Shown: positions 17,191 to 26,679 of the stretch, one piece after another
Layout of the letters: each line of letters begins with the position of its first letter
Numbering within the stretch: position 1 is the stretch's first letter
Source of the DNA: Clostridia bacterium
GTDB lineage: Bacteria > Bacillota > Clostridia > Oscillospirales > QAKW01
Assembly (NCBI GenBank): GCA_017464525.1
Contig: JAFTZM010000043.1
Location: forward strand, 1 to 64,000
DNA length: 64,000 nt
Reading direction: 5' to 3'
Made by a program: the position numbers and the translations under genes
The notes under the pieces: model-generated
Told to the model about the DNA's origin: nothing
Seen by the model: only the letters and a program-made list of their open reading frames with translations
Databases searched by the model: none

Positions 17191-18038
17191 AGCTCCGTGT
17201 TCCCGCCTCTACGGCAAATTTAGGGCCCGGCTTCGATAGCTTTGGCTGCGCCCTTTCCCTTTATAATGAATATACCTTCGAAAAATGTGATCATCTGGAG
17301 ATTACCGGCTGTCCGGTGGAATACTGCAATGAGCGGAACCTGACGGTAGTAGCCATCAAAAAAACGCTGCAAGCCATGGATCAGCCCTGGGAGGGGCTGA
17401 AAATGGAGGTGGATGCCCATATTCCCGTGAGCAGCGGGCTGGGCTCCAGCGCGGCCATGATTGTGGCCGGTGCCAAGGGAGCCAATGCCCTTTACGGCAA
17501 CCCCCTTTCCGATCAGCAGCTTTTCGAGCTTTGCACCGAAATGGAGGGGCATCCCGATAATATTGCCCCCGCCTTTTTCGGCGGCATGACGGTTTCGGTG
17601 ATGGAGCAGGGCAAGCCCCTGACCGTCCGGTTTCCGGTGCACCCGGAGCTGCGTTTTCTGGTGCTGATCCCGGATTTTTCCTTAAGCACCAAGATGGCGC
17701 GCAGCGTGCTGCCCCAGACGATCAGCCGGGCAGATGCGATCTTCAATGAATCACACGCCGGGCTGCTGACCATCGCCCTGGAACGGGGAGACGAAGCCCT
17801 CATCCGGGCGGCGATGCAGGATCGGCTGCACCAGCCCTACCGCCGCTCCCTCATCAAGGATATCGATGCGGTGGAAAAGGCCGCCATGGAGGCAGGCGCT
17901 ATCTCCTTCTGCATCAGCGGAGCCGGCCCTACCTGCCTTTGCCTCACCAAGGATCCCACTCTGGCCGGCCGCTTGCAGGATCATCTTTCCACCCCCAACA
18001 GCCGCTGGAAAGTGCTGGATCTGCAAATTGCCGAATAA
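17184..18038 (+). CDS. thrB: Homoserine kinase
   Basis: Phosphorylates homoserine, giving the substrate of the upstream threonine synthase. The 284-residue GHMP kinase has the ATP-binding motif PVSSGLGSSAAM (about residues 81-92), the N-terminal VPASTANLGPGFDSFG and the C-terminal motif ISGAGPTCLCL. Aspartokinase and homoserine dehydrogenase genes are not in the window. Translation is probably coupled to thrC. Confidence 0.95.
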   Translation: MVKLRVPASTANLGPGFDSFGCALSLYNEYTFEKCDHLEITGCPVEYCNERNLTVVAIKKTLQAMDQPWEGLKMEVDAHIPVSSGLGSSAAMIVAGAKGANALYGNPLSDQQLFELCTEMEGHPDNIAPAFFGGMTVSVMEQGKPLTVRFPVHPELRFLVLIPDFSLSTKMARSVLPQTISRADAIFNESHAGLLTIALERGDEALIRAAMQDRLHQPYRRSLIKDIDAVEKAAMEAGAISFCISGAGPTCLCLTKDPTLAGRLQDHLSTPNSRWKVLDLQIAE

Positions 18039-18063
18039 AAAAACGCCCTCAAAGGGCGTTTTT
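18039..18063. terminator. Bidirectional terminator between thrB and the zinc-ribbon gene
   Basis: Eleven-bp stem (18039-18049 with 18053-18063) around a CAA loop, flanked by A and T runs on both sides. It serves the convergent thrCB and ftsZ-side operons. Confidence 0.88.
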
Positions 18064-18069
18064 ATTATT

Positions 18070-18579
18070 CTATTCCAATTCACTTTGAAGGGCATCCTCC
18101 AGGGAATCTCCATCGTCGGTCTCCAGTTCATCCTCCTCGGCGGTCATACGGTTCAGGGTGATCCGCATAGTCTCATTCCCGCGGGAGAACAGCAACTTAA
18201 TGCGGTTGGTGCCCACCCGCTCGTAACGGTAAATATAAACGTTTCCGTCCTCGGCGGCGAGGGTGAAAGCATCCTTATCGGCTGTAAAGGTGCCGGAGAT
18301 CACCGTTTCCACATTGGAGAGCAGGAAGGTCTCATCGGTGGTATTGAAGGTGATAGCCAGATCAGAGCCCTCCCAAGAGCCCTCCATCCAGCTGGCGTTG
18401 AAGTAGGTAGCGGCAAAGACACCGATCACCGTACCCACCACCAGCAGCACGCCGAAGGTGCCTAAAAACCAGGGCACCCATTTAGGAACCGGCTTTTGCT
18501 CCTTGGGCTTGCCGTATTGGCAGCGGGGGCAGATCCGTTCCTCGTTTTCATATTCTGTACCGCATCTTTGACAGATCAT
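18070..18579 (-). CDS. Zinc-ribbon membrane protein of unknown function
   Basis: A 169-residue protein that starts MICQRCGTEY with two CxxC pairs (CQRC and CPRC) forming a zinc ribbon in residues 3-19. A membrane segment follows (about residues 34-58), then a beta-rich domain (SWEGSDLAITFNTTDETFLL) and an acidic tail. The ATG at 18579 is preferred because AGGAG lies seven bases upstream, while an in-frame ATG 36 bases earlier has no such site. It lies 16 bases after ftsZ, so it is probably the last gene of the division cluster. Function unknown; the outer domain might be lipocalin-like, which is a guess. Confidence 0.75.
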   Translation of the reverse strand: MICQRCGTEYENEERICPRCQYGKPKEQKPVPKWVPWFLGTFGVLLVVGTVIGVFAATYFNASWMEGSWEGSDLAITFNTTDETFLLSNVETVISGTFTADKDAFTLAAEDGNVYIYRYERVGTNRIKLLFSRGNETMRITLNRMTAEEDELETDDGDSLEDALQSELE

Positions 18580-18595
18580 AACTACTCCTGTTTTT

Positions 18596-19687
18596 TTATT
18601 CGCCCAGATTGGCAAAGAGATCCAGGAAATTTAGATCGTCTGCAGGCTCTTCTGCCTTGGTATCGCCGCCGGCATCGGCGAAGAGGGGCTTGGGCTCATC
18701 CGCCACAACACCCTTGGTATCCCGCTCGTTGGAGGGGAAACCGGTAGCGATGACGGTTACAATGATCTCATCATCCAGATCGTTATTGAGGGCAACACCC
18801 CAGATGATATTGGCATCGGGATGGGCTGCCTGCTCCACCATACGGCTGGCCTCGTCTACCTCGTCCATACCGATATCGGGGGAGGCGGTGATATTGAAGA
18901 TCACACCGGTGGCGCCGGCAATGGAAGTCTCCAGCAGGGGGCTGGAAATGGCCATGGATGCGGCATTTACCGCCTTATCCTTACCGGAGGCACGGCCTAC
19001 GCCCATATGAGCATTGCCTGCATCCTTCATGATCTTATGTACGTCTGCAAAGTCCACGTTGACCAGGCCGGGGATCAGGATCAGATCGGAGATGCTCTGA
19101 ACGCCCTGACGCAGCACATCGTCGGCTACCTGGAAGGCATTGAGCAGGGTGATCCGCTCGGTGGATACATCCTTCAGCTTTTCATTGGGGATAATAATGA
19201 GGCTGTCCACGTGCTCCCGGAGCTTTGCAATGCCGGTTTCGGCAGTTTTCATCTTCAAGCGACCTTCGAAGCCGAAGGGCTTGGTCACGATAGCAACAGT
19301 CAGGATGCCCATGCTCTTGGCGATCTCTGCCACAACAGGGGCACTTCCGGTGCCGGTACCGCCGCCCATACCGGCGGCGATAAATACCATATCGGCCCCT
19401 CTGAGAGTTGCCTCGATCTCTTCACGGTTTTCCAGCGCGCTGTTCTCCCCCACCAGAGGATCGCTGCCTGCGCCCTTACCCTTGGTAAGCTTTTCACCGA
19501 TCTGCAGTTTGGTGGGAGCGGGAGAAGCGTCCAAAACGGGCTTATCGGTATTGACTACCACAAAATCCACGCCCTGCACACCGGCCTTGATCATTCTGTT
19601 TACTGCGTTACAGCCACCGCCGCCACAGCCGATCACCTTTATATTTACAACGCCTTCGCCGCTTTCAGCATATTCAAAACTTGCCAT
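18596..19687 (-). CDS. ftsZ: Cell division protein FtsZ
   Basis: The tubulin-like GTPase that forms the division ring. The 363-residue protein has the GTP-binding signature GGGTGTG at 108-114, VVNTD, and the T7-loop region VNVDFADV. The C-terminal linker (about residues 322-350) is short and acidic and ends DLNFLDLFANLGE instead of the usual basic DIPxFLRxR peptide that binds FtsA, SepF and other partners. GGAGG precedes the ATG. It is the penultimate gene of the dcw cluster and has its own promoter at 19743-19771. Confidence 0.96.
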   Translation of the reverse strand: MASFEYAESGEGVVNIKVIGCGGGGCNAVNRMIKAGVQGVDFVVVNTDKPVLDASPAPTKLQIGEKLTKGKGAGSDPLVGENSALENREEIEATLRGADMVFIAAGMGGGTGTGSAPVVAEIAKSMGILTVAIVTKPFGFEGRLKMKTAETGIAKLREHVDSLIIIPNEKLKDVSTERITLLNAFQVADDVLRQGVQSISDLILIPGLVNVDFADVHKIMKDAGNAHMGVGRASGKDKAVNAASMAISSPLLETSIAGATGVIFNITASPDIGMDEVDEASRMVEQAAHPDANIIWGVALNNDLDDEIIVTVIATGFPSNERDTKGVVADEPKPLFADAGGDTKAEEPADDLNFLDLFANLGE

Positions 19688-19742
19688 TTTCTACCTCCGA
19701 TAATTTTATTAGAACGGTCCATCCGTAAATACTCATAGTAAT

Positions 19743-19771
19743 ATTTTAATAGCAATTGACCTTAATTGCAA
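19743..19771 (-). promoter_or_regulatory. Promoter of ftsZ
   Basis: TTGCAA (19766-19771) and TAAAAT (19743-19748) on the minus strand with a 17-base spacer in the 128-base gap between ftsQ and ftsZ. Confidence 0.6.
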
Positions 19772-19815
19772 GTGTTTTTCAAAAAATTCAAAAGAAATTC
19801 ATGGAAAAAGTAATT

Positions 19816-20625
19816 TTATTTCTTTGGCCGGTAATAAACCCGTTCCGTATCGGATACATCCAGGGTCGCCGCCTGCGTCATTCCGTTATCATTCAGCAGA
19901 TAGGCGGCCAGTTCCAGCTTGGTATCGGTCTGATCCAGGGTCCCGAAATCGATGGTGATCCGCTCATGGTACAGCACCTTGATATCATAGCGCGCGGCAA
20001 ACTGCACCTCATGGACCTCCGCCCAGCTCAGCTCTTCGTTGGCAGCAAAGCCCTCATAAAGGCGCTTCAGAAAGCCGGTATAATCCTCCTCGCCGAATAC
20101 GGCGGTTTTTCCCACCGTCAATTCGGTGGCGGCAATGCCGGTCAGCTGGGGGATCCCCTCCACGGGCGAATCCACCGCCTGCCCTTCGGGGGCTGCAGCG
20201 GGATCAGGCAGCGACACCGTTTCCAGTACCCGGTATTCCTCATTAAGCAGGGCGGCGCCGGTATCGGCGGCGATCCATACCACCGGCTCATTTTCTGTAA
20301 CCTTCACCCTCAGGGTATTGGGAAGCCTTCGCTTGATGGTGACGCTTTTTACATAGGGCAGCGTTTCCATCTGATCGATGACCTGAAATTTATCCAACCG
20401 GAATAAATTCTGGCCGATCTTCAGCCCGCCGGTCTCCAGCAGTTCCTCGGCGGTGTAACGGGTGTTACCCTCCACGATGATCTCTTCCGCATTGAAGAAT
20501 ACGGTTACGGAAAGGATGGCCAGAGTGAGCATCATCAAAACGAACAGCAGCCCGAAAAAGACTACCTTGGCTCTTTTTTTCCGTCTTTTCTTTTTTTGAT
20601 AATAGCGCTCTACGCTATTGGCCAT
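19816..20625 (-). CDS. ftsQ: Cell division protein FtsQ/DivIB
   Basis: Septal scaffold protein that joins FtsL and FtsB/DivIC. The 269-residue protein has a strongly basic cytoplasmic N-terminus (YYQKKKRRKKR), one membrane segment (about 22-47), then a POTRA domain (EIIVEGNTRYTAEELLETGGL region) and the FtsQ/DivIB beta domain ending VYYRPKK. Position between murG and ftsZ is the usual dcw order. Confidence 0.92.
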   Translation of the reverse strand: MANSVERYYQKKKRRKKRAKVVFFGLLFVLMMLTLAILSVTVFFNAEEIIVEGNTRYTAEELLETGGLKIGQNLFRLDKFQVIDQMETLPYVKSVTIKRRLPNTLRVKVTENEPVVWIAADTGAALLNEEYRVLETVSLPDPAAAPEGQAVDSPVEGIPQLTGIAATELTVGKTAVFGEEDYTGFLKRLYEGFAANEELSWAEVHEVQFAARYDIKVLYHERITIDFGTLDQTDTKLELAAYLLNDNGMTQAATLDVSDTERVYYRPKK

Positions 20626-20632
20626 ACCTTTC

Positions 20633-21745
20633 TCACTTCCTAATCAAATCATAGATTTCTTTATAAATGGTTTCGGCAGCCTCCGGCAAGGCCAGCTCCA
20701 TGGCGTGCCTGCCCAGCGCCGCCCGCTGCTCGGGATGCTCCTTCAGCCCCAGGATCATTTCATAAAGCTTTTCAGCAGAAAGATCCTTTTCCTCCAGCAA
20801 CAGGGCACCTCCCCGATCGGAAAGGGAGCGGGCGTTATAATACTGATGGTTATGGGTCACATTGGGGGAAGGGATCAGCACCGCAGGCTTACCGAGAGCG
20901 GTAAGCACCCCCAGCGTGATGGCGCCGGCACGGCTGATCACCGCATCGGCGGCGGCCAGATGGACCGGCATATCGTAGAGATAGGGCTGCACCGAGATGC
21001 TCCCCTTCTGCCCCACATCAAAGCCTCGATCTCGCAGGGCATCGGGCATCCAGCCCCAGCCCCGGTCGCCGGTGGCATGGGTATGGTAAAAATCCTTTTG
21101 CCGGGCATTTTGGGCAATAAAATCCACCATGGCACGGTTGATCTCCAAGGCGCCAAGGCTCCCCGCAAAGGAAAGCAGGTAAAAGGCATCCCGCGGGATC
21201 CCCAGCTTTGCCCGGGCCTCCTCCCGGGAGGTGGATAGCACCTCTTCCCGCAGAGGGTTACCGGAGAGCACCATTTTTTTCGTTTTTCCAAAATATTGCT
21301 CGCTGCCGGGGAAGCTGATGAAGACGATATCCGCCTTTCCCGCCAGCATCTTGCTGGTGACGCCGGGATAGGCATTCTGCTCATGGATACAGGTGGGAAT
21401 TCCCATGCGCTGAGCAGCGGCCACCACCGGGCCGGAGACATAGCCGCCGGTACCGATCACCACATCCGGCCTGAATTCGGCAATGATCCTTTTACAATCG
21501 GACCGTGCCTTTAAGTACAGCTGAACGGTTTTGAAATTCTCCAGCGTCAGCTTACGGCGAAAACCTTGAGTCTTGACCGCCTTAAAGGGATAGCCGGCTT
21601 TGGCCACCAGGGTCTCTTCGATCTTGCCCTCGTTGCCGATAAACAGGATCTCTGCATCCTTATTTTTCGATTTGATGATTCCGGCAATGGCCAGGGCAGG
21701 GTTGCAATGCCCTGCGGTGCCACCGCCTGCTAAGATGACTCTCAT
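20633..21745 (-). CDS. murG: UDP-GlcNAc:lipid I N-acetylglucosaminyltransferase
   Basis: Adds GlcNAc to lipid I to give lipid II on the inner membrane face. The 370-residue GT28 enzyme has the glycine loops GGGTAGH (residues 7-13) and GTGGYVSGP, the HEQNAYPG motif and the C-terminal SRAGAITLGVL. It overlaps ftsW by four bases (ATGA). Length is normal. Confidence 0.96.
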   Translation of the reverse strand: MRVILAGGGTAGHCNPALAIAGIIKSKNKDAEILFIGNEGKIEETLVAKAGYPFKAVKTQGFRRKLTLENFKTVQLYLKARSDCKRIIAEFRPDVVIGTGGYVSGPVVAAAQRMGIPTCIHEQNAYPGVTSKMLAGKADIVFISFPGSEQYFGKTKKMVLSGNPLREEVLSTSREEARAKLGIPRDAFYLLSFAGSLGALEINRAMVDFIAQNARQKDFYHTHATGDRGWGWMPDALRDRGFDVGQKGSISVQPYLYDMPVHLAAADAVISRAGAITLGVLTALGKPAVLIPSPNVTHNHQYYNARSLSDRGGALLLEEKDLSAEKLYEMILGLKEHPEQRAALGRHAMELALPEAAETIYKEIYDLIRK

Positions 21746-22896
21746 TCGTTTGTCTCCAATCTTGAATAGCGGGATACCGCCAGAACAATGCCCATTTCAA
21801 AAAGCAGCATCAACAGCGCCGTGCCGCCATAGCTGAAGAAGGGCAGGCTGATCCCGGTGGGGGGAATGGAATTGGTTACTACTGCAATATTCAGGATGGC
21901 CTGAACCGCCACCCGGGAGATGATCCCTACCACCAGCAGGGAGCCGAATTTATCCCGGGCATGATAGGCGATGACAAATCCACGCCAGATCAGCAGCACA
22001 AACAGCACGATCACCATCATCGCGCCGATAAAGCCCAGCTCCTCGCAGACGATGGAGAAGATATAATCATTCTGGGGCTCAGGGATATAGAGATATTTCT
22101 GGCGGGATTGCCCCAGCCCGAGGCCTAGAAGCCCGCCACTGCCGATCGCATAGAGGGATTGGATGGTCTGGAACCCATCGCCGGTGGGATCGGCAAAGGG
22201 ATTGAGCCAGGTCGTGATACGCCCCTTGGCATAAGGGGTGAGGATGGCAAAGCCTGCCAGAGCCACCACACCGGTTGCGCCGATGCCCAAAAACCACTTC
22301 AAGCTGGCGCCGCCCACAAAGATCAGCACCGCGCCCACGCAGAAGATCAGGATAGCGCCGGAAACATGGGTCTCCACCGCTACCAGGCCGCAGACCAACA
22401 GCAAAACGGCGGCAGGCAGCAGAATGCCCACCTTGAATTCCTTCATCCGCTTATAATTTGCCGCCATATAGGAGGCAAAAACCAAGATAATAGCCAGCTT
22501 TGCGATCTCGCTGGGCTGGAAGCGAAAACTGCCGAAGCCCAGCCAGCGGCGGGCACCGTTTACCTTGATACCGATGCCGGGGATCAGCACCAACACCAGC
22601 AGGATCACCGAAACGATCAGCAACGCCAGAGAAAAGCGGCGCAACTGATGATAATCAAACACCGTTACCAGCAGCATTACCACAAGCCCCACCACCGCAA
22701 AGATCAGCTGGCGGGAGATATAATGATAACTGTCGCCGTATTTATGCAGGGCTGCCACATAGCTGGAAGAGGCCACCATCACCAGGCCAAAGCCCAGTAG
22801 GCAGAGCACCAGGATCAGAAAGACGATATCAATACCGCCTGCTTCTCCCTTTTTAACAAACCATTTATTCTGTTTTTTCGGTCTTTGCTCAGCCAA
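21742..22896 (-). CDS. ftsW: FtsW/SpoVE-type lipid II glycosyltransferase
   Basis: SEDS-family septal peptidoglycan polymerase. The 384-residue protein has about ten membrane segments, the motif NGARRWLGFG and the C-terminal GISLPFFSYGGT. The start is TTG at 22896, supported by AAGGAGG six bases upstream and no ATG nearby. It works with the PASTA PBP encoded upstream. Position between mraY and murG is usual, but murD, which normally lies between mraY and ftsW, is missing. Confidence 0.95.
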   Translation of the reverse strand: MAEQRPKKQNKWFVKKGEAGGIDIVFLILVLCLLGFGLVMVASSSYVAALHKYGDSYHYISRQLIFAVVGLVVMLLVTVFDYHQLRRFSLALLIVSVILLVLVLIPGIGIKVNGARRWLGFGSFRFQPSEIAKLAIILVFASYMAANYKRMKEFKVGILLPAAVLLLVCGLVAVETHVSGAILIFCVGAVLIFVGGASLKWFLGIGATGVVALAGFAILTPYAKGRITTWLNPFADPTGDGFQTIQSLYAIGSGGLLGLGLGQSRQKYLYIPEPQNDYIFSIVCEELGFIGAMMVIVLFVLLIWRGFVIAYHARDKFGSLLVVGIISRVAVQAILNIAVVTNSIPPTGISLPFFSYGGTALLMLLFEMGIVLAVSRYSRLETNE

Positions 22897-22907
22897 GGGA
22901 AACCTCC

Positions 22908-23921
22908 TTATACGTTAAAGTAACGATAGTAGAACATCCCCCAGAGAGCCAGCAGGCAGCCGATAGCACTGATGGCAGTAAAGACCGATACGATCTTCAC
23001 CTCCGACCATTTGCACATTTCGAAATGGTGGTGGATGGGGGTCATTTTGAAAAGACGCTTGCCGTGAGTCAACTTATAGAAGCCCACCTGAAGCACAACG
23101 GATACACCCTCGATCAGGTACATGATCCCGCCGATGATGATAAAATAAGGCATATCATAGGCCATGGCCAGGGCCACCACCGCTGCCCCCAGAAAGAGGG
23201 AGCCGGTATCACCCATAAAGACCTTGGCAGGATGGAAATTATAGATTAGAAAAGCCGCCAGACCCCCGGTAAGGGCTGCCGCAAAGGCGGTAATGCCGGT
23301 ATTGTTACTGCCCGCAGAAAGGAAAAATCCAATGACGATAAAGGAGATGGTATAGGGCAGGGAAACACCGGTCACCAGGCCGTCCAGACCGTCGGTCAGA
23401 TTGACGGAATTTACGAAGAAGAACAGCAGAGGGATCATCAACACAAAGTAAAAATAGGACAAATGCAGCTTCACATTGAGATAGGGGATAAAAATAGTAT
23501 TTTCAATGATGTTGGTCATATACAGCACCCCTAAAAAGAGGGCGATGATCAGCATCAGCGGCACCGTTTTCTGCAGTACAGAAAGGCCTTTATTGCGCTT
23601 TTTGACCACCTTCACGTAGTCATCGGCAAAGCCCACAATGCCGCAAAGAACCACAAATACCAGGCAGATCAGCAACCGATAATCTCCTCGGAGCAGCTCG
23701 CTGACCGCAAACATCGCGGTGATCAGCACCGTGGGAATGATAAAGATCAGGCCACCGATGGTGGGAGTACCCTGCTTGGTTTCCTTATGCCAGGCGGGGC
23801 CGATATCCAGAATACTCTGGGAGCATTTCAATCGCCGCAGAAACGGCAGGATCCAGGGCGCCAGGATCAATGCTAGGAAAAAGCTTACCGCCATGGCGGC
23901 TAAGATCACCCAATAATTCAT
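22908..23921 (-). CDS. mraY: Phospho-MurNAc-pentapeptide transferase
   Basis: Moves phospho-MurNAc-pentapeptide to undecaprenyl phosphate, making lipid I. The 337-residue polytopic protein has GTPTIGG, the catalytic FADDYVK, NLTDGLDGL and the C-terminal MTPIHHHFE. It overlaps murF by four bases and precedes ftsW by 11 bases. Confidence 0.96.
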   Translation of the reverse strand: MNYWVILAAMAVSFFLALILAPWILPFLRRLKCSQSILDIGPAWHKETKQGTPTIGGLIFIIPTVLITAMFAVSELLRGDYRLLICLVFVVLCGIVGFADDYVKVVKKRNKGLSVLQKTVPLMLIIALFLGVLYMTNIIENTIFIPYLNVKLHLSYFYFVLMIPLLFFFVNSVNLTDGLDGLVTGVSLPYTISFIVIGFFLSAGSNNTGITAFAAALTGGLAAFLIYNFHPAKVFMGDTGSLFLGAAVVALAMAYDMPYFIIIGGIMYLIEGVSVVLQVGFYKLTHGKRLFKMTPIHHHFEMCKWSEVKIVSVFTAISAIGCLLALWGMFYYRYFNV

Positions 23922-25246
23922 TTTTTACCCATCCTTTCCTTTAATGCAACAACCAGTTTATCAAAACCCATGGAATTGGAGGCCTTGAAGAGCACCGTAT
24001 CGCCGGGCTTTACCAGCTCTGCCAGCAAGGGCAGGGCCTCCTCCCGGGAGGGTGCATAATATTTATCCATATCGGGGAGTGCGTCATAGATCATTTTTGC
24101 CAGCTTGCCGACGGCGAATACACAGTCAATGCCCAGCCGGGCGCAAAGTTCTCCCACCTGCCGGTGGCCGAGCTCCTCATAAGCACCCAGCTCCAGCATA
24201 TCCCCCAGCACAGCGATGCGGCGGGGCGGCTTAGAGGCCAGCACCTTCAAAGCGGCGGCCATGGAATCGGGGGAGGCATTATAGGTATCATCGATCACCG
24301 TAACACCGCCCACCGTTTCGGTAAACTGGCGGCGTCCATCGCCGGTGAAGGCTTCGATCCCAGCCTTCAGTAAGACGGGCTCCACCCCCAGCAGATGCCC
24401 CACGCCGAAGGCGGCAAGGGCGTTCATGATCTGGTGCTCTCCCTCCACCTGCAGCGCAATTTCAATGCTGCCGCCGGGGTAGCAAAGGGTAAAAGCAGTT
24501 CCATCGATCTTTTCTGCCCGGTAATCATTATGAGCAGAAAGCCCGAAATAACGGCAGGTCTTTTGAGACCGGGCCTGATACAGCAGGGGCTCATCCCCGT
24601 TCAGCAAGGCGGTGCCGCCCTGCAGCGCATCCACCAGCTCCAGCTTGGCTTTGGCGATATTCTCCCTGCTCTTTAAAAGTTCCAAGTGAGAAACACCGAT
24701 ATTGGTCACCACCGCAAGATCGGGGGTGATAAAGCAAGTCAGATAGTTGATCTGCCCCAAGCCCCGCATCCCCATTTCGATGACCGCCGCCTGATCCTTT
24801 TCGGATACGGCCAGCCCGGTGAGGGGCACACCCAGCTCATTATTCATATTTCCCAGAGTGCCGGAGACCTGCATGGCAGGCGCCAGCGCCGAAAGGATAA
24901 AATTCTTGGTGGTGGTCTTCCCCACGCTGCCGGTCACCCCGATGATCCGGGCGGGCAGCTCCGCCAGATGGGCCTTGGCCAGAAAGCCAAGGGCTTCCCG
25001 CACATCGCAGACCTGAAAATAGGGATTCCGGGTCGCCATAGGCTTGGTGCCTAAAAAAACGATATTATGATATTTTTCATCCAGAGCGGCGATAAAGGCG
25101 TGGCCGTCTACCCGTTCCCCTTCCAGGGCAGCAAAAAGGCAGTTTTCCGCTGCCTTGCGGGAATCGGTCACCACATTTTTTACCGCAAAATCTTGCTCCG
25201 GCAAGGGAGCATTCAGGGTGGATGCGATTTTTTGAACTGTCAGCAT
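23918..25246 (-). CDS. murF: UDP-MurNAc-tripeptide:D-Ala-D-Ala ligase
   Basis: Adds D-Ala-D-Ala to the muropeptide in the cytosol. The 442-residue Mur ligase has the ATP loop GVTGSVGKTTTKNF (about residues 104-117), the central ENIAKAKLEL and the C-terminal ligase domain with DDTYNASPDSM. The start lies inside the end of murE (7-base overlap). Confidence 0.95.
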   Translation of the reverse strand: MLTVQKIASTLNAPLPEQDFAVKNVVTDSRKAAENCLFAALEGERVDGHAFIAALDEKYHNIVFLGTKPMATRNPYFQVCDVREALGFLAKAHLAELPARIIGVTGSVGKTTTKNFILSALAPAMQVSGTLGNMNNELGVPLTGLAVSEKDQAAVIEMGMRGLGQINYLTCFITPDLAVVTNIGVSHLELLKSRENIAKAKLELVDALQGGTALLNGDEPLLYQARSQKTCRYFGLSAHNDYRAEKIDGTAFTLCYPGGSIEIALQVEGEHQIMNALAAFGVGHLLGVEPVLLKAGIEAFTGDGRRQFTETVGGVTVIDDTYNASPDSMAAALKVLASKPPRRIAVLGDMLELGAYEELGHRQVGELCARLGIDCVFAVGKLAKMIYDALPDMDKYYAPSREEALPLLAELVKPGDTVLFKASNSMGFDKLVVALKERMGKK

Positions 25247-26673
25247 TGCTCCAAAAATTCCTTTACGATTTCTTTTTCGTCAAAGTGGATCTTGGTTTTC
25301 CCGATGATCTGATAATCCTCATGGCCCTTTCCGGCCAGCAGGATAAGATCGTCCGGACGGGCGTTCCGGATGGCATAGCCGATGGCCTCCTTGCGGTTCT
25401 CGATCACCGTATAAGGCACCGTCGCATCCTTCAGCCCCACCAGGATATCTTGAATAATGGCGGCCGGCTCTTCGGTACGGGGATTATCGGAGGTCACGAT
25501 CAGGTAATCGCTGTATTTTGCAGCCATAGCAGCCATCAGGGGGCGCTTGGTGCGATCCCGGTCTCCGCCGCAGCCGAAGAGGGTCACCACCCGGCCCTTG
25601 GCATAGGTGCGGATGGTGGTCAGGATATTTTCCAATGCATCGGGGGTGTGGGCATAATCCAGCATCACCGAGAAGGGGTACCCTTCGGTAATGACCTCTG
25701 CCCGACCGGCCACCTTAGGGATCCGGTTAAGCCCCTCAGCCACCTGCTCAAAGGAATAGCCGGCAGCCAGCAGGACTCCGGCGGCGCAAAGGGTGTTGTG
25801 CACGGTGAACATTCCGGGTGTGGATACTCGGATGGCGGCAGCCTTCTCCCCCATTTTCAGGGTATAAGCGACCCCCGCCACATCAATGGTGATATCAGCG
25901 GCAGTCAGATCGGCAGCGCCCTCGGCAGAATAGGTCATGCCGCCGAAACGCTCTGCCAGCTCCCTGCCGGCGGGATCGTCGATATTAAAAACATTCTTTT
26001 TCGCCATGGAGAAAAGGCGGGCTTTGGCCTCCTTATAGTTTTCCATGGTTTTATGATAATCCAGATGATCCTGGGTCAGGTTGGTAAAGCCGGCCACCGC
26101 AAAGGGCAGGCTATCCACCCGCTTTTGATCCATCGCCTGGGAAGAGACCTCCAGCACCACCGTTTCTACGCCCGCTTGCTCCATCTGCTGCAGCAGGGTA
26201 AAAAGCTGGTAGGGCTCGGGGGTTGTGAAAGCGGCAGGAAAGCTTTCCGAGCCGATCATATTCTGAACCGTTCCCAAAAGCCCGGCCTTTACCCCAAGAC
26301 CGTCCAGAATGCTCTTCACAAACTGGGTGGTAGAGGTCTTACCGTTGGTGCCGGTCACAGCCAGAAACTTCATTTTCTTTTCAGGATGACCGAAGAAATT
26401 GGCGCAGACCAACTGGAATGCCCAGCGGGTAGAGGGCACATATACCTCCGAGATCCCGGTATCCACCGGATGCTCTGCCAGGATCACCGCAGCGCCGTTG
26501 GAAGCCGCCTTGGCGGCGTAGGCGTGACCATCCACCTGCTCGCCGGGAATGGCGGCAAAAAGCCAGCCCTCCTTCACCTCCCGGGAATCGCAGGTGATTC
26601 CGAAGATCTCCCGATCCTCGAAGAAATTTTTAAGTTCAAGACCCTTTAAAAGTTCGGATAACAGCATCTGCAA
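25240..26673 (-). CDS. murE: UDP-MurNAc-tripeptide synthetase, meso-DAP type
   Basis: Adds the third residue of the stem peptide. The 477-residue Mur ligase has the ATP loop TGTNGKTST (about residues 109-117) and the substrate-selecting motif DNPR at 396-399, which indicates meso-diaminopimelate rather than lysine. It follows the PBP gene by six bases, with AGGAGG before the ATG. Confidence 0.95.
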   Translation of the reverse strand: MQMLLSELLKGLELKNFFEDREIFGITCDSREVKEGWLFAAIPGEQVDGHAYAAKAASNGAAVILAEHPVDTGISEVYVPSTRWAFQLVCANFFGHPEKKMKFLAVTGTNGKTSTTQFVKSILDGLGVKAGLLGTVQNMIGSESFPAAFTTPEPYQLFTLLQQMEQAGVETVVLEVSSQAMDQKRVDSLPFAVAGFTNLTQDHLDYHKTMENYKEAKARLFSMAKKNVFNIDDPAGRELAERFGGMTYSAEGAADLTAADITIDVAGVAYTLKMGEKAAAIRVSTPGMFTVHNTLCAAGVLLAAGYSFEQVAEGLNRIPKVAGRAEVITEGYPFSVMLDYAHTPDALENILTTIRTYAKGRVVTLFGCGGDRDRTKRPLMAAMAAKYSDYLIVTSDNPRTEEPAAIIQDILVGLKDATVPYTVIENRKEAIGYAIRNARPDDLILLAGKGHEDYQIIGKTKIHFDEKEIVKEFLEQC

Positions 26674-26679
26674 AACCTC

